Positions 1 to 6,176 of a stretch of DNA of 12,287 nucleotides are shown here, one piece after another. How positions within the stretch are numbered: position 1 is the first letter of the stretch; every line of letters begins with the position of its first letter. The stretch lies in the NCBI GenBank assembly GCA_028277295.1, contig JANQGN010000127.1, forward strand, positions 1 through 12,287, given 5' to 3'. Both the position numbers and the translations under genes were made by a program. The DNA comes from Rhodospira sp. (GTDB taxonomy: Bacteria > Pseudomonadota > Alphaproteobacteria > Rhodospirillales > Rhodospirillaceae). Below the pieces are notes generated by a model. That model did no database searches. It was not told the origin of the DNA and worked only from the letters and a program-made list of their open reading frames with translations.

Positions 1-204
1 GCCCGCGTGACCGATCCGTTCTACCGCGTGGAGGGCTCGCGCGCCCGCGAGACCGGCGGCATCGGCCTGGGGCTGTCGATCGTCCAGGCGGTGGCCGACG
101 CCCACGGCGGCCGGTTGATCCTCGCCAACCGCCCGGGCGGCGGCCTGAGGGCGCGGCTGGAGGGGGCGATGGGCGAGACCCGCCGCAAACGCGCGGATAG
201 CTGA
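1..204 (+). CDS. Sensor histidine kinase, C-terminal fragment (5' end outside window)
   Basis: The frame is open from base 1 and ends at TGA 202-204, giving 67 residues of a protein that starts upstream. It contains the G2 end of a GHKL ATPase domain: FYRVEGSR, then GGIGLGLSIVQAVADAHGG, the glycine-rich ATP-lid region typical of HisKA/HATPase_c two-component kinases. The family autophosphorylates a His and passes the phosphate to a response regulator, usually at the inner membrane. The sensor part and His box are not visible, so the signal cannot be named. The last ten or so residues are a basic tail after the domain. It is convergent with the exporter gene, with 39 bases between their stops. 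Identification as a kinase is firm; the subfamily is unknown. Confidence 0.9.
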   Translation, partial: ARVTDPFYRVEGSRARETGGIGLGLSIVQAVADAHGGRLILANRPGGGLRARLEGAMGETRRKRADS

Positions 205-243
205 GCCACGGCTCCGGCCGGCCGAGTGGCGGGAGAACCCGGC

Positions 244-840
244 CTACACCAGCACCGCCCCCAGAACCGACAGCACCAGCAGCACGGCGAAGCCAATGTT
301 GACGGTACGGGAGAGCACCGGGTTCGACAGCACCGAGGCGAAGGCCGCCCCGAACCCGAGCCAGATCAGGTTGATGACCAAAATCAGGGTCGACAGGGTG
401 AGGACTTTCGCGATGGCATCCAGCGCCACGCTATCGACCACGACGATGACGCTGGAGCACACCGCGCCAATGGCCGCGTACGCCTTGGGATTTCCCAGGG
501 CCAGCAGCAACCCGCCAGCGAAGGAGGGCCGCGCGCCGGTCTGGCGGCCCCGCGCTGGCGGCGGCGCCGTGGCGATCCTGACCGCCAGGTAGAGGATGTA
601 GGCCAACGCCACGGCGCTGACCACCGGCAGGACTCCGGGCAGCGCCAGCACCAGCCCGGCCAGGCCCGAGGCAACGATGATCAGCACCAGCATTGTCCCG
701 CACTGGATACCCAGGAGGTAGGGCATGCCGCAGGTCACGCCGAAGGCCACGCCGACGCCGGCCAGGCTCAGGGTCGCCGGCCCCGGGCTGCCCATCAGCG
801 GCAGGGCCGTGGCCAGCAGGGGTATCAGGGTTTCACCCAT
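244..840 (-). CDS. LysE/RhtB-family amino acid exporter
   Basis: This 198-residue protein is almost entirely hydrophobic, with about six predicted membrane segments, matching the usual length of about 200-210 for LysE/RhtB exporters. Family landmarks are the N-terminal GSPGPATL (residues 17-24), the following G-rich segment up to GMPYLLGIQCG, and LGNPKAY (about 115-121), the conserved NPK after the cytoplasmic loop. The family exports amino acids such as lysine, arginine, homoserine or threonine across the inner membrane by proton exchange; the substrate here cannot be read. The frame extends 18 codons upstream, but that extension is hydrophilic. ATG at 840 has a purine-rich GAGAG ribosome site just ahead and starts at the first hydrophobic helix. 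Its promoter must lie in the 258-base gap shared with the divergent dapB, which is suggestive of amino acid export but is not proof of it. Confidence 0.9.
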   Translation of the reverse strand: MGETLIPLLATALPLMGSPGPATLSLAGVGVAFGVTCGMPYLLGIQCGTMLVLIIVASGLAGLVLALPGVLPVVSAVALAYILYLAVRIATAPPPARGRQTGARPSFAGGLLLALGNPKAYAAIGAVCSSVIVVVDSVALDAIAKVLTLSTLILVINLIWLGFGAAFASVLSNPVLSRTVNIGFAVLLVLSVLGAVLV

Positions 841-1098
841 GACCTCTCTCTTTGCTCTCCGTGAGGACGAATCATTCCAGGCGGTGATGAGCACGACTCA
901 TCGCCGCGCAACGGTCATTGACCATGGCCGGCGCGATATCAGTCTGCCCCAGAACGGCGGCGGGCTCTTGAACGATCGTGCAAGACGGCCGACCGCTCGG
1001 CCATGGCGTCGGTCTCGATCGCTGACACAGGGCATCACGCCACCCCCGGTCTTGTGCTAGGGAGTGCGGGTCACGCCAAGAGGGGAGAACGCTAAACA

Positions 1099-1902
1099 AT
1101 GCTCAGAATTGGAATCGTCGGCTGTGGGGGTCGCATGGGCCGCATGCTGGTGCGCCAGACCCTGGAGACGGCGGGCGCATGCCTGGCCGGCGGCACGGAG
1201 CGTCCCGGCAGCACGCTCGTCGGCCAGGACCTGGGGACTCTGGCCGGGATGGAGCCAGCCGGCGTGACGGTCACCGACGACCCGGCGGCCCTGTTCGCCA
1301 GCGCCGAAGCGGTGATCGACTTCACCCTGCCCGAAGGCACACGGATCCATGCCGATCTGGCGGCCGATACCGGCACCGCGCTGGTGGTCGGCACCACCGG
1401 CCTGTCCGAGGCCGACAGGGCCCGCCTGCGCGAGGCCGCCCGCCGGACTCGCATCGTCCAGGCGCCGAACATGAGCGCCGGGGTCAACCTGCTGTTCGAC
1501 CTGACCAGGCAGGTGGCCGCCACCCTGGGCGTCGAGTACGACATCGAGATTGTCGAACACCACCACAAGCACAAAGTCGACGCTCCCTCGGGTACCGCCC
1601 TGGGTCTGGGACGGGCGGCGGCGGAGGGCCGGCAAGTTGATCTGGACGCCGTCTCGGATCGGGTTCGCGACGGCCACACTGGCACCCGCGTGGAGGGCCA
1701 CATCGGCTTCGCGGTGCTGCGCGGCGGCGATGTGGTGGGCGACCACACCGTGGTGTTCGCTGGTCCCGGGGAACGCATCGAACTGACCCACAAGGCCAGC
1801 GACCGCGTCATCTTCGCCCGGGGCGCCATGCGCGCGGCCCTGTGGGCGGCGGACAAGCCCAACGGCCTGTACAGCATGGCCGACGTGCTGGGGCTGGGGT
1901 AG
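1099..1902 (+). CDS. dapB: 4-hydroxy-tetrahydrodipicolinate reductase
   Basis: DapB reduces 4-hydroxy-tetrahydrodipicolinate to tetrahydrodipicolinate with NAD(P)H, the second dedicated step to diaminopimelate and lysine, in the cytoplasm. The protein has 267 residues, normal for the family. The N-terminal Rossmann fold has GCGGRMG at 8-14, VIDFT at 72-76 and VVGTTG at 96-101. The family signature EIVEHHHKHKVDAPSGTA lies at 150-167. By alignment from memory with the E. coli enzyme, H155 is the catalytic His and K159 the substrate-binding Lys; PSGT at 163-166 contacts the substrate. The C-terminal DRVIFARGAMRAA and the ending GLYSMADVLGL are also typical. The start ATG has a GGGGAG ribosome site about 10 bases upstream. 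It appears monocistronic and divergent from the exporter gene. Confidence 0.98.
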   Translation: MLRIGIVGCGGRMGRMLVRQTLETAGACLAGGTERPGSTLVGQDLGTLAGMEPAGVTVTDDPAALFASAEAVIDFTLPEGTRIHADLAADTGTALVVGTTGLSEADRARLREAARRTRIVQAPNMSAGVNLLFDLTRQVAATLGVEYDIEIVEHHHKHKVDAPSGTALGLGRAAAEGRQVDLDAVSDRVRDGHTGTRVEGHIGFAVLRGGDVVGDHTVVFAGPGERIELTHKASDRVIFARGAMRAALWAADKPNGLYSMADVLGLG

Positions 1903-2337
1903 GGCGACGGTCATCGCTCTGGGTGATCCGATCGTCCATGAACATGGCGGCCGACATCTCTTGACGGATGGGCGGCGTGGCGGTGGTCGTCGTGCCGCGC
2001 CGCGGCGTGTCTCTCATGGACACGCCGCCAGAGGGTGATGGGCTAGCGCCCACAGCGAACGCAATCAAATGGGGCGCAGTATGCTCATTGCCATCCTTGA
2101 TAGCGGCACGTTCGAAGGATCATGCACACACGATGCCAGGAGGCGATACGTTGAAGTCGTCCATCAATAGACAAGAACAGCACATAAAATCAACCTAAGA
2201 GCGTGGCAGCCGTCGTTGTCTTTGAGGTTGAACATATCTATCTTCCGTGTACTAAGTGTCAACTTGGTGGAGCCGTTCCGACAGGTGATGCCTCATTGGG
2301 GGAAGCGCGTCGATTGGAACGCGATTATTGATCGCTT
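1903..2337. other. Intergenic stretch between dapB and the methyltransferase-like gene
   Basis: No gene is supported in these 435 bases. The first part is GC-rich like dapB and holds a 10-bp perfect stem-loop (2002-2028). From about 2040 the composition becomes more A/T-rich, the same as the following gene, so the compositional boundary lies inside this gap. Short open stretches exist, for example a 76-codon frame from 1968 and a 29-codon frame from 2082, but they have no recognisable domain and no convincing ribosome site. A weak forward sigma70-like pair, TTGAAC (2228-2233) and TACTAA (2250-2255) with a 16-base spacer, could serve the next gene. Confidence 0.6.
2002..2028. repeat. 10-bp perfect stem-loop after dapB
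   Basis: GCGGCGTGTC (2002-2011) and GACACGCCGC (2019-2028) are exact reverse complements around a 7-base loop. The site lies 100 bases after the dapB stop. There is no T-run on either side, so it is not a classical intrinsic terminator. It may still stabilise the dapB mRNA 3' end or assist termination. Confidence 0.6.
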
Positions 2338-3144
2338 ATGCCTGTTAAGCTAAAAAATGGACGCTGGCGGATCATGAGCATCATAGAGTTTCCTTCTTAC
2401 GAAGAAGCCCTTCAGAGCTGCGGTGAAGGATATGACAGCGATGACATAGCCACCGTTGTCGCGAGAAAAACCGCCAGGTCTGTGCCACTCATTCATAAAA
2501 CCGTGACGAACAGTGACCCTCACGCCGTGTCTGCTCTGTCAGTTCTCCTGGCGCAGCAGCTCAAGAAAACAGGGGACAGGACCGTAAATGTATTAGATAT
2601 TGGGGGAGCATGTGGCTATAGTTTCTTTGTTTGCCGGTCTATTTTAAGGGACGTAGATATGCATTGGTGCGTCGTTGAAACAGACTCAATGGTTGACAAA
2701 GCCCGCCATTACATTCGTGGGAAAAACATTTCATTCTTTGCGTCCATTGAAGAGGCTCTTGAGCATCTCGGTGGCTGCGATCTGGTTCATATGTCTGGCG
2801 TCCTTCAGTTTGTTCGCTCGCCAGAACATACTTTGGACCGGGCCGTCGCGATTGGCGCGCCCATCATGCTGCTTGGGCGTATCCCATTATTCAAGGGACG
2901 AAGAACCTTTGGTGTCCAAACGAGTCGTCTTGCCTCTAACGGGCCTGGTCCGATGCCGGCAGGTCTCGAGGATAGAGAGATTCGCTACCCAATAACCTAT
3001 ATAAATTACGATGAAATCATGAATCGCGTCAATCCATTCTATGATAGTATTTCTACTCTGGACGCTCCCTCTGGCAACAGTAATCTAGAGAAAGAGCATG
3101 TGCCCGGCGTGTCCATAATACTCCATCGCAAGGCATCCGCATAA
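2338..3144 (+). CDS. SAM-dependent methyltransferase-like protein, TIGR04325 type
   Basis: This 268-residue protein has a Rossmann-type methyltransferase core: motif I VLDIGGACGYSF (85-96), an acidic end of beta-2 in WCVVETD (110-116), and HMSGVLQFVRSPEHTL (151-166) at the beta-4/post-motif position. The N-terminus EFPSYEEALQSCGEGYDSDDI and the LDIGGxxG / SGxLQ pattern fit the putative methyltransferase family TIGR04325, which is often found in polysaccharide and O-antigen clusters. Its substrate is unknown. A TGA lies two codons upstream of ATG 2338; ATG 2374 (MSIIEF) is an alternative start. Neither has a clear ribosome site. Base and codon use are markedly more A/T-rich than in all neighbours, which suggests recent transfer. 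It faces the two glycosyltransferase genes. The fold is confident; family naming is from memory of its motifs. Confidence 0.82.
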   Translation: MPVKLKNGRWRIMSIIEFPSYEEALQSCGEGYDSDDIATVVARKTARSVPLIHKTVTNSDPHAVSALSVLLAQQLKKTGDRTVNVLDIGGACGYSFFVCRSILRDVDMHWCVVETDSMVDKARHYIRGKNISFFASIEEALEHLGGCDLVHMSGVLQFVRSPEHTLDRAVAIGAPIMLLGRIPLFKGRRTFGVQTSRLASNGPGPMPAGLEDREIRYPITYINYDEIMNRVNPFYDSISTLDAPSGNSNLEKEHVPGVSIILHRKASA

Positions 3145-3211
3145 AAGAGGGATTCATTACGTACGATTGAGTTCGCCGGTGGACCGCATGCCCGCCCACC
3201 ATTGTTACCCC

Positions 3212-4465
3212 TTATCCAACCCCGGCCAGGCCCGCGGTAAGGAGGGCGGCCAGCCGGTCGAGTTCTGCACGGTTGTCGAAGGCCGCGCGGACCCGCGCCC
3301 GCCCGGCCGCGCCCAGCCGCGCCCGCGCGGCCGGGTCGGCGATCAAGCCCGCCAGGGCGGCGGTCAGCGCCGGGACATCGTCCGGCTCGATCAAGACGCC
3401 GGTCTCGCCGTCCGTGATCAGCTCGGGCACGCCCGACAGGCGGGTGGACAGGCAGGTCAGGCCCTGGCTCTGGGCCTCCATCAGCACGTTGGGCAGGCCG
3501 TCGCGATCCCCGTCCGGCGCCACCACGCAAGGCAACACGAACAGGTCCGCGGCCCGATAGGCCGCCAGAACCGCCGTCTGCGCCTGGGCACCCCGCCAGG
3601 TGATCCGCTCGGCCAGCCCCAGCGAGGCGGCCAGGGCCTTGAGCGCCTTGGCCTCGGCGCCACCGCCGATATGGGTCAGCGACCAGTGCACCCCGGCCGG
3701 CAGCGCCGCCAGCGCCCGCAGCAGGCGGTCAAACCCCTTCTTGGGGACCGCCCGGCCCACGGCCAGCAGGCGCACCGGCGCGGCCAGGTCGGTGCCATCC
3801 CGATCGCTGGCGACGGGAGACGAAGGCGGCGGGAAGGTGTCCAGGTCCAGGCCATGGTAAAGCAGGGTCACCTTACCGGGCGCCAGGGTGTCCAGGTGGC
3901 GGGCGCCGCTTGCGGTGCAGGTGACCGCCCAGCGGGCGTCGGCCAGCTTCTCCGCCTTTTCCCAGTCGGGGATGGTCCAGATGTCGCGGGCATGGGCCGA
4001 GATCGAAAACGGCCGCCCGGTCAGCCGCGCGGCATAGCGGCCCACCGATCCCGGGGTGTGCAGGAAGTGGATGTAGATCCAGGCCACGTCCGGCGGCAGC
4101 TCGGCCGCCAGCACCAGCGCCTGCCCCCAGCGGCGCACCCGGTTGCGGGTCGGGTCGCGCCGGAGATCGCGCAGCCACATCCCCAGGGCGCTCCTGTACC
4201 CTGGCAGGCGCCGCGCCCGCCACCAGGCGCGCAGCACGCGCGGCGGTTCCTGGTGCAGGTACTCGGGCAGGTATGCGACAGGCGCCGTGATGCGCGCGTG
4301 CACCGGGTGGGTCTTGGCATCGTAGGGCTGGCGCAGGGAGAAGAGGCGCAGGGAGAGGCCCCGCTCCTCCAGGCCCAGAAGTTCGCGGGCAATGAAGGTT
4401 TCCGACAGGCGCGGATATCCCTTCAGGACCACCGCCAGGGTGGGGCGTGCCGTGCCGTCCCTCAT
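3212..4465 (-). CDS. Glycosyltransferase family 4 (GT-B fold)
   Basis: A 417-residue GT4 enzyme that would transfer a sugar from a nucleotide donor to a growing glycan at the cytoplasmic face of the membrane. The N-terminal acceptor domain has GYPRLSETFIARELL (16-30), the hallmark of the WcaL-like group used in exopolysaccharide assembly. The C-terminal donor domain has YHGLD (203-207), AVGRAVPKKGFDRLL (235-249), the conserved GLPNVLMEAQSQG loop (323-335), a variant of the EX7E region, and SGVPELITDGETGVLIEP (344-361). The frame is open further upstream, but ATG 4465 is chosen because it overlaps the stop of the preceding gene as ATGA and precedes the first beta strand. The 4-base overlap implies translational coupling. 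The sugar and acceptor cannot be read. Confidence 0.93.
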   Translation of the reverse strand: MRDGTARPTLAVVLKGYPRLSETFIARELLGLEERGLSLRLFSLRQPYDAKTHPVHARITAPVAYLPEYLHQEPPRVLRAWWRARRLPGYRSALGMWLRDLRRDPTRNRVRRWGQALVLAAELPPDVAWIYIHFLHTPGSVGRYAARLTGRPFSISAHARDIWTIPDWEKAEKLADARWAVTCTASGARHLDTLAPGKVTLLYHGLDLDTFPPPSSPVASDRDGTDLAAPVRLLAVGRAVPKKGFDRLLRALAALPAGVHWSLTHIGGGAEAKALKALAASLGLAERITWRGAQAQTAVLAAYRAADLFVLPCVVAPDGDRDGLPNVLMEAQSQGLTCLSTRLSGVPELITDGETGVLIEPDDVPALTAALAGLIADPAARARLGAAGRARVRAAFDNRAELDRLAALLTAGLAGVG

Positions 4466-5694
4466 CGGCCCCGCCCCCCGGGGCCGGCGGCGGCGTGGCC
4501 GGCCAGCGGCGTGAGCAGGTCGGCGTGATCCATGTCGTGGTCGGGTTCGCCGACCACCCGGCGGCACAGCACGCCCAGTCCGTCCAGCCACCCAGCCGGC
4601 AGGACGTCCGACGGCGGCCGGCGCCACGCCAGGCCGCGCAAGGCGCCGGCCATGGTCTCCGGCGAGCGATCCTCCTCGCGGATGAGCAGATCGACAAGGC
4701 CAAGGTCGGCGGCGCGGCGGGAGCGGACGAGTTGCTCCTCGCGCGGCTCGGTGCGCGGCACCATGATCGCCGGCTTGTCGAAGGACAGAACCTCGCAGAA
4801 CGTATTGTATCCGCCCATGCAGACCATGCCCCGGGCGCCCTCCATCAGGGTTTCCGGCACCGCCTCGAACTCCAGCGCCACGCCCCGGCCCAGCGCCTGC
4901 ACCCGGGCCTGGAACCCCTCGCGAAGCTGGCTGTCCATGAAGGGGCCAAACAGGAACACCGGCGCCATGGGAATACTGGCGTCGGCCTCGTAGGCGGACA
5001 GCACCCAGTCGACCAGGTCGGCACCGTCGCCGCCACCGCCCGGTGTGACCAGCACATAGGGCTCGTCCACCGGAGGCTCGGCCAGCCCCACCCGGGCCGA
5101 GGGGGCGACCGTTCGTTGGAAGCCAGTGTAAACCACCTTGTCGCGCACCATCTGGGGGATCGTCAGACCCATCAGGGGATCATGGAACCCCTCCGGCCCA
5201 TAGACCCAGAGTTCGTCATACAGGCGCTCCAGGGCCGGCATGACCCCCTTGCGGTCCCATTCCGCCTGAAGCCGGTCGGGGGAATCCATGACTTCCCGCA
5301 GGCCAAGGATCAGGCGACAGCCCTGGGCCTTCAGGCGCTCCAGGGCCGGTTCCACCTCGCCGCCCAGGCCCAACGGCTCCTTGTCGACGATGAACACATC
5401 AGGAGCGAAGGCAATCGCCGTGTGCTGGATGATAGAGGCCCGGAGCGTCAGCGTCTCCTCGATGTCAATCAGCAGGTTGAGCGGTGTGTACCGGCCGTTG
5501 CGCAGCTTCACCACCCCGGGCACGCGCACGAAGTCCACCCGGGCGCGGAAGTCGAAGCTGCCGATGATCGGCGAGCCGGAGATGATCAGCACCGTGAGGT
5601 TCTTGCGCGACCCCACCAGGGCATGGGCGATGCGCCGGCAGCGCCTCAGATGACCGAGGCCGAAGCTGTCGTGGCTATAGATCAGGACCCGCAT
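4462..5694 (-). CDS. MurG/COG4671-like glycosyltransferase (GT-B fold)
   Basis: This 410-residue protein begins MRVLIYSHDSFGLGHLRRC, with the GLGHLRR loop (12-18) that follows beta-1 in MurG-like GT28 enzymes and in the COG4671 predicted glycosyltransferases. The C-terminal half has TPGGGGDG (217-224), the inter-domain glycine loop, and MGGYNTFCEVLSFDKPAIMVPR (293-314, with N297/T298 and E301), the usual donor-nucleotide site, followed by EEQ (319-321). It probably transfers a sugar in envelope or exopolysaccharide synthesis; the substrate is unknown. The start is ambiguous: GTG 5700 lies two codons before ATG 5694, and a single GGGGA ribosome site could serve either. ATG is preferred because the first beta strand starts there. 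It is the first gene of a two-gene minus-strand operon with the GT4 gene, which it overlaps by 4 bases. Confidence 0.88.
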   Translation of the reverse strand: MRVLIYSHDSFGLGHLRRCRRIAHALVGSRKNLTVLIISGSPIIGSFDFRARVDFVRVPGVVKLRNGRYTPLNLLIDIEETLTLRASIIQHTAIAFAPDVFIVDKEPLGLGGEVEPALERLKAQGCRLILGLREVMDSPDRLQAEWDRKGVMPALERLYDELWVYGPEGFHDPLMGLTIPQMVRDKVVYTGFQRTVAPSARVGLAEPPVDEPYVLVTPGGGGDGADLVDWVLSAYEADASIPMAPVFLFGPFMDSQLREGFQARVQALGRGVALEFEAVPETLMEGARGMVCMGGYNTFCEVLSFDKPAIMVPRTEPREEQLVRSRRAADLGLVDLLIREEDRSPETMAGALRGLAWRRPPSDVLPAGWLDGLGVLCRRVVGEPDHDMDHADLLTPLAGHAAAGPGGRGR

Positions 5695-5946
5695 GGGCAC
5701 GGTTTCCCCGGGGTTGGCCCTGGCGGGCAGGCTGGTGGGGGCGTTCCGCCGACATCTTCAAACCCCTACGTCCCCCTGTCGTCCCTCCCGGCCGCCCGGC
5801 GCCAACCAAACCCGGGCCACCACCACCGTATGGAAAACTGGGGTCCCCATCAACCCGCAGCCAGTGGGCACGCGCGAAAAGGCGGTTGCCGTCACCCGTC
5901 GGCCACCGATGGGCTCGCGCCCCGGCCCGCATGCGTCGCATCCGTC

Positions 5947-5971
5947 CCCGATGCCGCGCCTCGGCATCGGG
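5947..5971. repeat. 10-bp perfect stem-loop in divergent intergenic region
   Basis: CCCGATGCCG (5947-5956) pairs exactly with CGGCATCGGG (5962-5971) around a 5-base loop. No T-run follows on either strand. It lies about 70 bases before the likely promoter of the molybdoenzyme gene and could be a regulator site or a transcription barrier between divergent operons. Confidence 0.6.
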
Positions 5972-6040
5972 CGAACGCAAGGGCGACCGTTGCGCCGACG
6001 GGCCATCTCGACGTACCCTTGCCGGAGTCGGCTCCATACC

Positions 6041-6069
6041 TTGTGGTTCGGCACTGACTTCGATACAAT
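6041..6069 (+). promoter_or_regulatory. Sigma70-like promoter for the molybdoenzyme-mipZ pair
   Basis: TTGTGG (6041-6046) and TACAAT (6064-6069) are separated by exactly 17 bases. The -10 matches TATAAT at five of six positions, and the -35 matches TTGACA at four of six (T, T, G and none beyond except the weak end, so the -10 carries the call). It is well placed, giving a leader of about 100 bases before the start codon at 6177. It is read from sequence alone. Confidence 0.5.
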
Positions 6070-6121
6070 CGGTTGACCCCGACAGGGGCGCTCCCTATGG
6101 CTGCGCAGGCGCGTGTGCGCG

Positions 6122-6152
6122 CCCTCGGGTGTTGCGCGCTCCTACCCGAGGG
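6122..6152 (+). promoter_or_regulatory. Leader hairpin immediately before the ribosome site
   Basis: CCCTCGGGT (6122-6130) is the exact reverse complement of ACCCGAGGG (6144-6152), with a 13-base loop. It ends about 10 bases before the AAGGA ribosome site (6163-6167) of the molybdoenzyme gene, within the predicted 5' leader. It could set mRNA stability or translation. It does not match a riboswitch that I recognise, including the Moco RNA motif. Confidence 0.5.
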
Positions 6153-6176
6153 GATACGGCGAAAGGATGCCCCGCC

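Larger units (their letters stand above)
5695..6176. other. Divergent intergenic region and structured leader
   Basis: No convincing gene lies in these 482 bases between the divergent glycosyltransferase operon and the molybdoenzyme gene. Open frames run through on both strands but have no recognisable domain. The region holds a 10-bp stem-loop (5947-5971), a sigma70-like promoter (6041-6069), and a leader of about 100 bases with a 9-bp hairpin (6122-6152) just before the ribosome site. A short near-palindrome TGGGGTCCCCA sits at about 5838. Promoters for the minus-strand operon must also be here, but none is clear. Confidence 0.6.

Noticed and set aside
226..864. Long plus-strand open frame of 212 codons opposite the exporter gene
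   Set aside because: The translation is low-complexity Gln/Arg/Gly-rich without a domain and is the antisense of a clear membrane protein gene.
1968..2198. 76-codon frame after dapB
   Set aside because: It crosses the stem-loop and the composition boundary, has no clear ribosome site and resembles no family.
2235..2262. Leftward promoter-like pair, TTGACA and TAGATA on the minus strand with a 16-base spacer
   Set aside because: The -35 is perfect, but the -10 is poor and no minus-strand gene lies downstream.
5758..6054. 98-codon minus-strand frame upstream of the glycosyltransferase operon
   Set aside because: Arg/Gly/Pro-rich translation without a domain; it would overlap the likely divergent promoter region.
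3167..6057. Long plus-strand open frames of 453 and 536 codons
   Set aside because: They are antisense to the two glycosyltransferase genes, with compositions expected from the reverse of G/C-rich codons.
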